Assembly: GCF_013408525.1 (NCBI RefSeq)
Contig: NZ_JACBZM010000001.1
Span: forward strand, 2,480,001 to 2,544,000
Direction of reading: 5' to 3'
DNA: 64,000 nucleotides
Origin: Nocardioides aromaticivorans
Lineage (GTDB): Bacteria; Actinomycetota; Actinomycetes; Propionibacteriales; Nocardioidaceae
Shown here: positions 9,057 to 17,378 of the stretch, piece after piece
Layout: every line of letters starts with the position of its first letter
Numbering within the stretch: the first letter of the stretch is position 1
Made by a program: the position numbers and the translations under genes
Notes under the pieces: model-generated
Database searches by the model: none
Told to the model about the DNA's origin: nothing
Seen by the model: the letters and a program-made list of their open reading frames with translations, nothing else

Positions 9057-9503
9057 TCAGTCGACCGCGACCGAGCCCACGAAGCGGGCGAGCGCGGCCA
9101 GCTCGGGGATGTCGCCGGCCTCCTCGAGGGTCGTGCGCAGCACGTCGTCGTGGAGCGGCCGGGCCTTCTCGAGCAGCGCCCGGCCGGCGGGGGTGAGCTC
9201 GGTGTAGATGCCGCGCCGGTCGTCGGCGCACAGGATCCGGGTGAGCAGGCCGCGGTTCTCGAGGCGGGTCACCAGCCGGGTGGTCGCGGAGGCGGAGAGG
9301 GCGGCGGCGCGGGCCAGCTGCTGCATCCGCATGTGCCAGCCGTCCTGGCGGCTGAGCGCGTCGAGCACCGTGAACTCGACGACCGAGAGCTGGTGCTCGG
9401 CCTGCAGCGCCTTCTCCAGCGCGGCCTCGATCAGGCCGTGCACGGCGGCCAGCGTGCGCCAGCCCTGCGCGCGGATCTCGACGGCGTCGTCGGCGATGCC
9501 CAT
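9057..9503 (-). CDS. MarR-family transcriptional regulator
   Basis: A 148-residue winged-helix repressor. The DNA-binding segment reads LARAAALSASATTRLVTRLE followed by the wing region ending in CADDRRGIYTELTPAGRALL. The start at 9503 has a strong ribosome site (GAGGAGGACCC before ATG). It is transcribed away from an MFS transporter gene, with a 25-base inverted repeat in the 154-base gap between them. This is the classical layout of a MarR repressor controlling a divergent efflux pump and itself. The ligand cannot be read from sequence. Confidence 0.9.
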   Translation of the reverse strand: MGIADDAVEIRAQGWRTLAAVHGLIEAALEKALQAEHQLSVVEFTVLDALSRQDGWHMRMQQLARAAALSASATTRLVTRLENRGLLTRILCADDRRGIYTELTPAGRALLEKARPLHDDVLRTTLEEAGDIPELAALARFVGSVAVD

Positions 9504-9577
9504 GGGTCCTCCTCGGTCAGTGACCACCAGCATACCCGGGTTGCGCGGGTAGTGCGCGTGTGCAACTATCAATACGA

Positions 9578-9602
9578 GGCGCGTGCAACTAATGCACGCG
9601 CC
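9578..9602. promoter_or_regulatory. Probable MarR operator (10-base inverted repeat)
   Basis: GGCGCGTGCA (9578-9587) and its exact reverse complement TGCACGCGCC (9593-9602) are separated by five bases. A partial copy, GCGCGTGTGCAACTA, lies just upstream at 9555-9569. The site sits between the divergent MarR and MFS genes. Confidence 0.72.
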
Positions 9603-9657
9603 GACTATCGACAGACGCAACCCGTCTCCGCACCGTCCCCACCCAGGAGCAACTTCC

Positions 9658-10848
9658 ATGCCCGTCGCACTGCTCGCCCTCGCGATCGGAGGGTTCGGCA
9701 TCGGCCTCACCGAGTTCGTGATCATGGGCCTGCTGCCCGAGGTCGCCGACGACTTCTCCGTCACCGAGACCACCGCCGGCTACCTGATCTCCGGCTACGC
9801 CCTCAGCGTCGCGGTCGGCGCCGTCGCGCTCACCCTCGCGCTGACCCGCATCCCCCGCAAGACCGCGCTGCTCGGCCTGATGGTCCTCTTCATCCTCGGC
9901 AACCTGATCTCCGCGATCGCCCCCGACTACGGCACGATGATGGCCGGCCGCGTGGTCGCCGCCCTGTGCCACGGCGCCTTCTTCGGCATCGGCTCGGTCG
10001 TCGCCGCGCAGCTGGTCGCCCCCGACCGCAGGGCGAGCGCCATCGCCTTCATGTTCGGCGGGCTCACCCTCGCCAACGTCCTCGGCGTCCCGCTCGGCAC
10101 CCTGCTCGGCCAGGCCGCCGGCTGGCGCTCGACCTTCTGGGCGATCACCGTCATCGGCGTCGCCGCGTTCGTGGGCATCGCCGCGCTCGTCCCCGCTCGC
10201 ACCGGTTCCGGCGAGGCCGCGTCGGCCGGCGTGCGCGCCGAGCTGTCGGCGTTCGCCAGCCCGCAGGTGTGGCTCTCCATCGCGGTCACCGTGCTCGGCT
10301 ACGGCGGCATGTTCGGCGGCTTCACCTACATCGCGTTCACCCTCACCGAGGTCAGCGGCTTCGCGTCGGGTGCCGTCCCGCTCCTGCTGGTGCTCTTCGG
10401 TGTCGGCCTCTTCGTCGGCAACCTGTACGGCGGCCGCGCCGCCGACCGCGACCTCGTCCGCACCCTGCAGGTCGCCCTCGCCGCGCTGACCGCCGTGCTC
10501 GCCGTGTTCGCCCTCACCGCCGGCAGCCAGGTGCTGACCGTCGTCATGCTGGTCCTCATGGGCGCCGTCGGCTTCGGCACCGTGCCCGGCCTGCAGATGC
10601 GGGTGATGGCGTACGCCGACCGCGCACCCACGCTCGCCTCCGGCGCCAACATCGCCGCCTTCAACGTCGGCAACGCGCTCGGTGCCTGGGTCGGCGGCCT
10701 GACCCTCGCCGCCGGGCTCGGCTACACCTCCCCGCTGTGGGCCGGCGCCGGCGTGACCGCGCTCGGCCTCCTCGTCCTGCTCGTCGCGGTCCGGGCCCCG
10801 GGCGGCGAGCGCCGCGCGGTCCCCGTCCCGGTCGCGGCCGCAGCCTGA
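9658..10848 (+). CDS. MFS transporter, DHA1 (AraJ-like drug/sugar efflux) family
   Basis: A 396-residue membrane protein with about 12 transmembrane segments and no long loops. It starts with VALLALAIGGFGIGLTEFVI, a very typical AraJ/YdhP-type opening, and shows FGGLTLANVLGVPLGTLLG (motif C-like proline/glycine segment) in helix 5. I chose ATG 9658, which follows CAGGAGC; upstream in-frame starts would run through the operator. It probably exports a small molecule sensed by the divergent MarR protein. The aldo/keto reductase 28 bases downstream is likely co-transcribed. Confidence 0.88.
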   Translation: MPVALLALAIGGFGIGLTEFVIMGLLPEVADDFSVTETTAGYLISGYALSVAVGAVALTLALTRIPRKTALLGLMVLFILGNLISAIAPDYGTMMAGRVVAALCHGAFFGIGSVVAAQLVAPDRRASAIAFMFGGLTLANVLGVPLGTLLGQAAGWRSTFWAITVIGVAAFVGIAALVPARTGSGEAASAGVRAELSAFASPQVWLSIAVTVLGYGGMFGGFTYIAFTLTEVSGFASGAVPLLLVLFGVGLFVGNLYGGRAADRDLVRTLQVALAALTAVLAVFALTAGSQVLTVVMLVLMGAVGFGTVPGLQMRVMAYADRAPTLASGANIAAFNVGNALGAWVGGLTLAAGLGYTSPLWAGAGVTALGLLVLLVAVRAPGGERRAVPVPVAAAA

Positions 10849-10876
10849 CCGTCGTACCCCTGAAGGAGAGAAGAAC

Positions 10877-11698
10877 ATGAGCACCATCCCCACCGTCACC
10901 CTCGCCAACGGCGTCGCCATGCCGCAGGTCGGCTTCGGCGTCTTCCAGGTGCCCGACGACGACACCGAGGCGGCCGTGAGCGCCGCGCTCGAGGCCGGCT
11001 ACCGCAGCATCGACACGGCCGCCGTCTACGGCAACGAGCGGGGCGTCGGCCGCGCGATCGCGGCGTCCGGCATCGCGCGCGACGAGCTGTTCGTGACCAC
11101 CAAGCTGTGGAACTCCGACCACGAGCGCCCGCTCGAGGCCTACGAGCGCAGCGTCGAGCTGCTCGGCCTCGACCCCGACCTCTACCTCATCCACTGGCCC
11201 ACCCCCGGCCGCGACCTCTACGTCGCCGCGTGGCAGGGCCTCGAGGAGCTGTACGCCGCCGGCCGCGTCCGCGCGATCGGCGTCAGCAACTTCCTGCCGG
11301 AGCACCTCGACCGGATCGTCGCCCTCGGCGGCACGGTCCCCGCGGTCAACCAGGTGGAGCTCCACCCGGCGCTGCAGCAGCGCTCGGTCCAGGCCGCGGA
11401 CGCTCGCCACGGCATCGTCACCGAGGCCTGGAGCCCGCTCGCGCAGGGCGCCGTCCTCGCCGACCCCGCCATCACCGGTATCGCCTCGAGGCTCGGTCGC
11501 ACGCCCGCCCAGGTCATCCTGCGCTGGCACCTCCAGCAGGGCCGCGTCGTGATCCCGAAGTCGGTCACGCCGTCGCGGATCGCGGAGAACCTGGACCTGT
11601 TCGGCTTCGAGCTCACCGACGCCGACCTCGGCGCGATCGATGCGCTCGAGCGCGACGGCCGCACGGGTCCGCACCCGGCGGAGTTCGACGCGGCGTGA
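10877..11698 (+). CDS. Aldo/keto reductase, 2,5-diketo-D-gluconate reductase-like
   Basis: A 273-residue NADPH-dependent (alpha/beta)8-barrel oxidoreductase. The catalytic tetrad is visible: Asp and Tyr in SIDTAAVYGNERGVG (about residues 44-58), Lys in TTKLWNSDHE and His in LIHWPTPG. IGVSNF and IPKSV are further family signatures, the latter in the cofactor-phosphate loop. It has a good ribosome site (AAGGAGAG). Following the MFS gene under presumed MarR control, it may detoxify a reactive carbonyl, but the substrate is not deducible. Confidence 0.9.
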   Translation: MSTIPTVTLANGVAMPQVGFGVFQVPDDDTEAAVSAALEAGYRSIDTAAVYGNERGVGRAIAASGIARDELFVTTKLWNSDHERPLEAYERSVELLGLDPDLYLIHWPTPGRDLYVAAWQGLEELYAAGRVRAIGVSNFLPEHLDRIVALGGTVPAVNQVELHPALQQRSVQAADARHGIVTEAWSPLAQGAVLADPAITGIASRLGRTPAQVILRWHLQQGRVVIPKSVTPSRIAENLDLFGFELTDADLGAIDALERDGRTGPHPAEFDAA

Positions 11699-11713
11699 CC
11701 GGTCCTGGTTTGC

Positions 11714-11775
11714 CACGCAACTACCGAAATTGTCGTGGATCGGCCCTGAGCACCACGAATTTGGTTGGTGCGTGA
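11714..11775. repeat. Imperfect inverted repeat between convergent genes
   Basis: The left arm (11714-11738, CCACGCAACTACCGAAATT then GTCGTGG) and right arm (11753-11775, CCACGAATTTGGTTGGTGCG then TGA) pair with a few mismatches and a two-base bulge. It lies in the 84-base gap between the convergent aldo/keto reductase and symporter genes, so a bidirectional terminator is plausible. There is no T-tract. It may be another dispersed repeat. Confidence 0.5.
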
Positions 11776-11782
11776 CCCCCCC

Positions 11783-13300
11783 TCAGGAGCCCCCGCGTCC
11801 GGCGCCCAGCGTCTCCGGGGTGTGCAGCCGGACCAGGAACCGCCGGGCGTGCGCAGGTGCGCGCCCGGCGGTGGCCAGCGAGACGACGACCATCACCGCG
11901 AAGGCCAGCGGCACGCTCCACGCCGCGGGCTGGGTGAGCAGGGCTCCGCTCCAGCCGGACGCGTCGACGCCGGCGAGGTTGAGCACCGCGGCGCCGCCGG
12001 CGCCGAAGCCGCCCGCCGCGAGGCCGGCCAGCGCTCCCGCGTCGGTGAGGCCGCGCCACCAGATCCCGAGCACCAGCAAAGGGCAGAAAGTCGACGCGGC
12101 CACGGCGAAAGCGAGCCCGACAGACTGGGCGACGCCGACCTCGCCGACGACCAGCGCCACCAGCAGGGGTACGACGACCGCCACCGCCGCCGCGAGCCGG
12201 AAGGCCGTCGCGACGGAGGCCCGCTCCCCGACCAGCCGGTTGGTCACGTCCTGCGTCACCACGCCGGAGACCGCGATCGCCAGGCCGGACGCGGTCGACA
12301 GGAAGGCCGCGAAGGCGCCGGCGGTCACCAGGCCGGTGAGCAGCTCGCCGCCCCAGCCGTGCAGCATCAGCCGCGGCAGCTCCAGCACGAGGACGTCGGC
12401 GTGGCCCTCGCGGACCAGCCGGTCGCCGTACACGCGGCCCAGGGCGGCGTACACGGGCGGCCAGAGGTAGAAGAGGCCGAGCAGCGCCAGCACGGCGAGG
12501 GTGGTGCGGCGGGCGCCGCGGCCGTCGGGGTTGGTGTAGAAGCGCACGACCACGTGGGGCAGGCCCATCGTGCCGAGGAAGAGCGCGATGACCAGCGAGT
12601 ACGTCGAGTAGAGGCCGACCGCGCCGCCACCGGCGACCGGGTCCGACCACTCGCCGCCGACGCCCGCGCCCGTCGGCCGGCCGTCGCCCCACCACACGAC
12701 GAGCAGCACCATGGCGGGGACGAGGATCGCGGTCAGCTTGAGCCAGTACTGGAAGGCCTGGACGAAGGTGATCGACCGCATCCCGCCGGACATCACGTTG
12801 ACCAGCACCACCAGCCCGACGATCACCGGACCGACCCACTCGGGCGCGCCGATCGCGGACTCCAGCGTGATGCCGGCGCCCTTGAACTGCGGCACGAGGT
12901 AGAGCCAGCCGACACCGACCACGAGCAGCGAGGACGCCGCCCGCACCCAGCGGGAGCCGAGGCGCGCCTCGGCGAAGTCGGGCAGCGTGTAGGCGCCCGA
13001 GCGGCGCAGCGGAGCGGCGACCAGCACGAGCAGGACGAGATAGCCGGCGGTCCAGCCGACGGGGTACCACAGCACGTCGGCGCCGCCGAGGAGCAGCAAT
13101 CCGGCGACGCCGAGGAAGGATGCGGCGGAGAGGTACTCCCCGCCGATGGCCGACGCGTTGAGCCGCGGGCGCACGGTGCGCGAGGCGACGAAGAAGTCGC
13201 TCGTCGTACGGGAGAAGCGCAGTCCCCACGTGCCGATCGCGACCGTCGCGACGGTGACCGCGAGGACCGCGACCAAGCCGGGGACGGCGTCGGTGCTCAC
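11783..13300 (-). CDS. Sodium:solute symporter (SSS family)
   Basis: A 505-residue permease with about 13 membrane segments. Family signs include FFVASRTVRPRLNASAIGGE and YLSAASFLGVAG near the N-terminus, MSGGMRSITFVQAFQYWLK mid-protein and FLSTASGLAIAVSGVVTQD later. It would couple uptake of a small organic solute, such as acetate, pyruvate or an amino acid, to sodium or protons. The start is GTG at 13300, overlapping the stop of the small membrane protein upstream (GTGA). Being downstream of a LytTR two-component pair, its synthesis is probably substrate-induced. The length is usual for ActP/PutP-like members. Confidence 0.88.
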   Translation of the reverse strand: MSTDAVPGLVAVLAVTVATVAIGTWGLRFSRTTSDFFVASRTVRPRLNASAIGGEYLSAASFLGVAGLLLLGGADVLWYPVGWTAGYLVLLVLVAAPLRRSGAYTLPDFAEARLGSRWVRAASSLLVVGVGWLYLVPQFKGAGITLESAIGAPEWVGPVIVGLVVLVNVMSGGMRSITFVQAFQYWLKLTAILVPAMVLLVVWWGDGRPTGAGVGGEWSDPVAGGGAVGLYSTYSLVIALFLGTMGLPHVVVRFYTNPDGRGARRTTLAVLALLGLFYLWPPVYAALGRVYGDRLVREGHADVLVLELPRLMLHGWGGELLTGLVTAGAFAAFLSTASGLAIAVSGVVTQDVTNRLVGERASVATAFRLAAAVAVVVPLLVALVVGEVGVAQSVGLAFAVAASTFCPLLVLGIWWRGLTDAGALAGLAAGGFGAGGAAVLNLAGVDASGWSGALLTQPAAWSVPLAFAVMVVVSLATAGRAPAHARRFLVRLHTPETLGAGRGGS

Positions 13301-13674
13301 GACGACTCCTCCGAGCCGCCCTGGACCAGGTCCGCGAAGTCCTGCTCGTTGCGCTCGACGCTGCGCACGTAGCGCCAGCCGAGCAGCAGCAGGAACGGGT
13401 AGACGACGACGCCCAGCAGCAGCCACGCGAGCGGCGCGCCCGCCACCTCGACGTCCACCAGGCCGGGCCACAGGTGGAAGGCCAGCGGCAGGAGGCCGAG
13501 GGTCAGCCCCAGCGCCGTGAGTACGGCGAGGGCGAGGCCGAGCTGCTCGCGCAGCAGCGAGCGCAGGTAGACGTCGCCCAGCGCGGTCTGCTCGTGGACG
13601 TCGCCGAGCCGGCTGGCCGGCCGGCCGGACGTGGTGTGCCGGGGCGGCCCGGTGACGCGGACCCGCTCGGTCAT
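13297..13674 (-). CDS. Small membrane partner of the symporter (DUF485-like)
   Basis: A 125-residue protein with a cytoplasmic N-terminal part of about 45 residues, two transmembrane helices (LALAVLTALGLTLGLLPLAF and APLAWLLLGVVVYPFLLLLG) and a charged tail RYVRSVERNEQDFADLV. This layout matches the DUF485-type proteins that precede SSS symporters, as YjcH precedes ActP. The overlap with the symporter start supports a joint complex. Family assignment is from topology, size and position rather than clear sequence identity. Confidence 0.7.
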   Translation of the reverse strand: MTERVRVTGPPRHTTSGRPASRLGDVHEQTALGDVYLRSLLREQLGLALAVLTALGLTLGLLPLAFHLWPGLVDVEVAGAPLAWLLLGVVVYPFLLLLGWRYVRSVERNEQDFADLVQGGSEESS

Positions 13675-13687
13675 GGGCCGGCCATCC

Positions 13688-14419
13688 TCAGCCCCCGGCC
13701 CGGGCGCGGCGGACCAACACGTCGCGCAGGGCGCGGGTGTGCCGTCGGCTGACCGGCAGCTCGGTGTCGCCGACCATGACCGACGTGCGCCCCGACTCCG
13801 TGCGGACCTCGGTGACGTGGGCGAGCGCGACCAGCAGGGAGCGGTGGATCCGGTGGAAGCCGGCCTCGGCCCACTGCTCCTCCAGTGTCGTCAGCGGCAC
13901 CCGCACCAGGTAGGCCTCGCCGGCGCTCGTGTGGAGGCGGGCGTAGTCGCCCTGCGCCTCGACGTGGGTGATGTCGCCGCGGTCGACGAAGCGGGTGACC
14001 CCGCCGCGCTCCACCGCGACCTGGGTGTCGGGGGCGGCCGGGGGCGGCGCGCCGGCGGCGAGGACGCGGCGTACCGCCTCGGCGAGCCGCTCCGGGCGCA
14101 CCGGCTTGAGCACGTAGTCGACGGCGTGCAGGTCGAAGGCGTCGACCGCGTGCTTCTCGTGCGCGGTGACGAAGACGACCGGCGGCGGCTGCTTGAACCG
14201 GCCGAGCACCTCGGCCAGCTCGAGCCCGCTGAGGCCGGGCATCTGGATGTCGAGGAAGACGCAGTCGACCTCGCGCTCGCGCAGCAGCCGCAGGCTGTCG
14301 GTCGCCGACTGGCACGCCACCACCTCGCCCACCCGCGGGTCGGCGTCGAGCAGGTAGGTCAGCTCGTCGAGGGCGGGCCGCTCGTCGTCCACGACGAGGA
14401 CCCGCAGGCCCGCGCTCAC
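13688..14419 (-). CDS. LytTR-family response regulator
   Basis: A 243-residue DNA-binding regulator. The receiver domain (about 5-120) has the acidic pair in VVDDERP, the phospho-acceptor Asp in CVFLDIQMPGLSG, and conserved Thr and Lys in FVTAHEKHAVDAF and YVLKPVRPERL. The LytTR DNA-binding domain (about 140-240) shows FVDRGDITHVEAQGDYARLH and FHRIHRSLLVAL. It starts with GTG at 14419 overlapping the kinase stop. It likely controls the symporter genes 14 bases downstream and possibly the divergent RTX gene; matching direct repeats lie at 15601-15634. Confidence 0.92.
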   Translation of the reverse strand: MSAGLRVLVVDDERPALDELTYLLDADPRVGEVVACQSATDSLRLLREREVDCVFLDIQMPGLSGLELAEVLGRFKQPPPVVFVTAHEKHAVDAFDLHAVDYVLKPVRPERLAEAVRRVLAAGAPPPAAPDTQVAVERGGVTRFVDRGDITHVEAQGDYARLHTSAGEAYLVRVPLTTLEEQWAEAGFHRIHRSLLVALAHVTEVRTESGRTSVMVGDTELPVSRRHTRALRDVLVRRARAGG

Positions 14420-15537
14420 ACGGTCACCCCCGCCGCGAACTTCGGCACCCGCACGATCACCTTGGTCCCGGCACCCGGAGCGGTCTCCACGACGAGACCG
14501 TAGTCGTCGCCGAAGGTCGCGCGCAGCCGCGCGTCCACGTTGCCCAGGCCGATGGAGTCGAGCGAGGCGTCGCCGGCGAGCGCGCGGCGTACCCGCTCGG
14601 GGTCCTCTCCGACGCCGTTGTCCTCGACCTCGATCACCGCCTCGTGCCCGCGGTCGTGGGCGTTGATGGTGAGCAGGCCGGTCTGGTCGGCGCCCTCGAG
14701 GCCGTGGCGGACGGCGTTCTCGACGAGCGGCTGGATGCACAGGAACGGTACGACGACCGGCAGCACCTCCGGCGCCACGTTGAGCGTGACCTGGAGCCGG
14801 TCGCCGAAGCGCGCCTGCTCCAGCAGGAGATAGCGCTCGATCGAGTTCAGCTCCTCGGCGAGGGTGGTGAACTCGCCGTGCCGGCGGAAGGAGTAGCGGG
14901 TGAAGTCGGCGAACTCGAGCAGCAGCTCGCGGGCCCGGTCGGGGTCGGTGCGCACGAAGCTGGCGATCGCGTTGAGCGAGTTGTAGACGAAGTGCGGGCT
15001 GATCTGGGCCCGCAGCGCACGCACCTCGGCCTCGATCATCCGGTTGCGGTGGGCGTCGAGCTCGGCGAGCGCGAGCTGTCCCGACACCCACTCGGCGACC
15101 TCCTCGGTCGCCCGCACCAGGCCGGCCGTCGGCGTCGGCGAGAAGGCCTGCACCGTCCCGAGCACCCGGCCCTCCACCACCAGCGGGCTCACCACGCCGG
15201 TGCGCACCGGGCAGCCCGCCTCGGTGCAGCCGAGCTGGGCGCGGTCGACCGTGCGGGTGCTGCCCTTCTCGATCGCGAGCAGCCCGACCGCGGCGGCCTG
15301 GTCGACGTGGTGGCCGCCGACGCCGTCCCACGCGAGCACCGCCTCGGTGTCGGTGATCGCCAGGGCGGGCGTGCCGAGCAGGGTGCGCAGGTGGCGGATC
15401 GCCCGCTCGGCGCTGGTCGTGGTCAGGCCCTCGCGCAGGGCCGGGGAGGCGAGGGAGGCCTGGTGCAGCGCGCGGAACGCGGCCCGGTCGGCATCGCTGC
15501 CGAGGTGCCCGCGTCGCCACAGCCGTCCGCCCCGCAT
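14416..15537 (-). CDS. LytS-type sensor histidine kinase with GAF domain, no membrane segment
   Basis: A protein of 373 residues from the ATG at 15537 (392 if the ATG at 15594 is used; neither has a convincing ribosome site). A GAF-like sensor domain covers about 20-165. Then comes the His_kinase domain with RAQISPHFVYNSLNAIASF (phospho-accepting His) and an ATPase domain with PLVENAVRHGLEG (N box), VEDNGVGED (G1) and IGLGNVDARLRATFGD (G2). No transmembrane helix is visible, so the signal is probably cytosolic, for instance an imported metabolite. The TEAGCPVRTG stretch in the GAF domain has cysteines that might bind metal or sense redox. Confidence 0.9.
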   Translation of the reverse strand: MRGGRLWRRGHLGSDADRAAFRALHQASLASPALREGLTTTSAERAIRHLRTLLGTPALAITDTEAVLAWDGVGGHHVDQAAAVGLLAIEKGSTRTVDRAQLGCTEAGCPVRTGVVSPLVVEGRVLGTVQAFSPTPTAGLVRATEEVAEWVSGQLALAELDAHRNRMIEAEVRALRAQISPHFVYNSLNAIASFVRTDPDRARELLLEFADFTRYSFRRHGEFTTLAEELNSIERYLLLEQARFGDRLQVTLNVAPEVLPVVVPFLCIQPLVENAVRHGLEGADQTGLLTINAHDRGHEAVIEVEDNGVGEDPERVRRALAGDASLDSIGLGNVDARLRATFGDDYGLVVETAPGAGTKVIVRVPKFAAGVTV

Positions 15538-15600
15538 CCCCCCATCCTGCCGCGCGGACGGCGCATTGCTCACGCGCGGCGCGCGATTACTCATCCCGGC

Positions 15601-15634
15601 GCCCGTTGCCTACTCAAACGGCCCGTTGGGTAAT
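15601..15634. promoter_or_regulatory. Candidate LytTR binding site: two direct repeats 20 bases apart
   Basis: GCCCGTTGCCTACT (15601-15614) and GCCCGTTGGGTAAT (15621-15634) are direct repeats with a period of two helical turns. They lie in the divergent gap between the kinase and RTX genes. LytTR proteins are known to bind paired imperfect 9-base direct repeats with this type of spacing around a GTT core. The assignment is inference. Confidence 0.5.
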
Positions 15635-15669
15635 GACGGTGGTCCTCCGGCGCCCCTAGCGTCCCGGGC

Positions 15670-17280
15670 ATGCTCAAGCTCCTGGCCCCGGCGGCCACCC
15701 TCGCCGCCGCCCTCGTCCTCGTCCCGGCGACCGCCGACGCCGCCCCGACCTGCGGTGGCAAGGCGGTGACCATCGACCTCAACGTCACGCCCGGCGCGGC
15801 TGCCACGGCCGGCGACGACGTCATCCTGGGCACGCCGGAGGTCGACACCATCCTGGGACTCGGCGGCAACGACACGATCTGCGCGGGCGAGGGCGACGAC
15901 CACGTGTTCGGCGGCCCCGGCACCGACCTCCTGGCCGGCGGCACCGGCGCGGACCAGGTGAGCGGCGACGAGGGTGACGACCTGCTCGACGGCGGCACCG
16001 GCGGGGACCGGGTGTACGGCGGGAGCGATGCCGGGGCCGACCAGCTGCGCGGCGGCAGCGGCAACGACGTCCTGTGGGGAGGTCTTGGCGACGACACGGT
16101 CGACGGCGGCATCGGCGAGGACGAGGCCAGCTACGAGGGTGCTCCCCAGGGAGTGATCGCGACGCTGGCCGAGGGCCGCGTCGTCGGCGGCCACGGAGTC
16201 GACACCGTGAGCTCGGCCGAGGCCTACCTCGGGACGGGCTACAGCGACACGTTCTACGGCTCGGACCGACCGGAGCGGATCGACGGCGCGGGCGGGGGCG
16301 ACTACCTCTTCTCCTACGGCGGCGACGACGTCGTCGCGGGCGGCACCGGCAACGACCAGATCGGCGGCGGGGACGGGGCCGACGTCCTGATCGGCGGTCC
16401 GGGGGACGACGGGATCTCCGGGGACCAGGGCATCGACCTCGCGTCCTACGAGCGGGCCACGGCCGGGGTCTTCGTCAACCTGGGTGCCGGCACCGCCGCC
16501 GCGGGCGGGGACGGGTCGGACCAGCTGTTCTCCCTCGAGGGCGTGATCGGCTCGGCGTTCGGCGACCAGCTCTACGGCTCCGACAGCGCCGACCGGCTCT
16601 ACGGCCGAGGTGGCGACGACGGGGTCGCCGGGTTCGGCGGGGACGACCTGGTCGACCTCGGTGACGGTGACGACTCCGCCAATGCCGGGGCCGGCGACGA
16701 CACCGTGCGCGGCGGTGCCGGTGACGACAGCGTGTCCGGCTACGAGGGCGCCGACCGGCTCCACGGCGGTGCTGGGCACGACGTCCTCGCCGGCGGCGTC
16801 GGCAACGACGTGCTCGTCGGCGAGGCCGGTGGCGACGAGCTCGCCGGGGCCGACGGCAACGACAGCCTGACCGGCGGATCCGGCGCGGACAGCCTGCTGG
16901 GAGGGCCCGGCGACGACCTCGTGGCACCGGGCGCCGGAGAGGACGACGCGGACGGCGGCAGCGGGACGGACGTGCTGTCCTACGCCGACGCGACCGCTGG
17001 TGTGGCCGTCGACCTGCGCCGGACGAGCCAGGCGACCGGCGGATCCGGCACGGACGCGTTCGTCCGCTTCGAGCGACTCACCGGATCGCGCTACTCCGAC
17101 CGCCTCCACGGGACCAACGCCGCCAACCTGCTGCGTGGCGGCGCCGGCAACGACCGGCTCTACGGGCTCGGCGGCGCCGACCGGCTGTACGGCGAGGCGG
17201 GCAACGACCTCCTCGACGGCAGCACCGGCACCGACACCTGCTCGGGCGGGACGGGGACGAACACGCTGCGCTCGTGCTGA
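15670..17280 (+). CDS. Secreted calcium-binding repeat protein (RTX/hemolysin-type repeats)
   Basis: A 536-residue protein. A Sec signal peptide is clear (MLKLLAPAATLAAALVLVP, with cleavage probably after ATADA). The rest is built from glycine/aspartate nonapeptides of the GGxGxDxhx type in at least four blocks, such as LLAGGTGADQVSGDEGDD near 80, with spacer domains of the DTVSSAEAYLGTGYSDTFYG kind that recur at intervals (ASYERATAGVFVNLGAG; LSYADATAGVAVDLRR). These repeats fold as calcium-loaded beta rolls outside the cell. No enzymatic domain is visible, so the function (surface layer, adhesion or matrix) is unknown. The start is ATG 15670 without an obvious ribosome site. Confidence 0.85.
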   Translation: MLKLLAPAATLAAALVLVPATADAAPTCGGKAVTIDLNVTPGAAATAGDDVILGTPEVDTILGLGGNDTICAGEGDDHVFGGPGTDLLAGGTGADQVSGDEGDDLLDGGTGGDRVYGGSDAGADQLRGGSGNDVLWGGLGDDTVDGGIGEDEASYEGAPQGVIATLAEGRVVGGHGVDTVSSAEAYLGTGYSDTFYGSDRPERIDGAGGGDYLFSYGGDDVVAGGTGNDQIGGGDGADVLIGGPGDDGISGDQGIDLASYERATAGVFVNLGAGTAAAGGDGSDQLFSLEGVIGSAFGDQLYGSDSADRLYGRGGDDGVAGFGGDDLVDLGDGDDSANAGAGDDTVRGGAGDDSVSGYEGADRLHGGAGHDVLAGGVGNDVLVGEAGGDELAGADGNDSLTGGSGADSLLGGPGDDLVAPGAGEDDADGGSGTDVLSYADATAGVAVDLRRTSQATGGSGTDAFVRFERLTGSRYSDRLHGTNAANLLRGGAGNDRLYGLGGADRLYGEAGNDLLDGSTGTDTCSGGTGTNTLRSC

Positions 17281-17294
17281 CCCGGCCGCTGACC

Positions 17295-17378
17295 GGTCAG
17301 TGGGGGCCGGTCAGTGGGGGCCGGTCAGCGGGGGCCGGTCAGCGGGGGCCGGTCAGCGGGGGCCGGTCAGCGGGGTCA
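17295..17378. repeat. Tandem 14-base repeat between convergent genes
   Basis: Five consecutive copies of GGTCAGYGGGGGCC start at 17295, 17309, 17323, 17337 and 17351, followed by a partial sixth. The first two have T and the other three have C at the variable base. It fills the gap between the RTX and methyltransferase genes. It may act as a transcription barrier or be a slippage-prone minisatellite. Confidence 0.9.
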
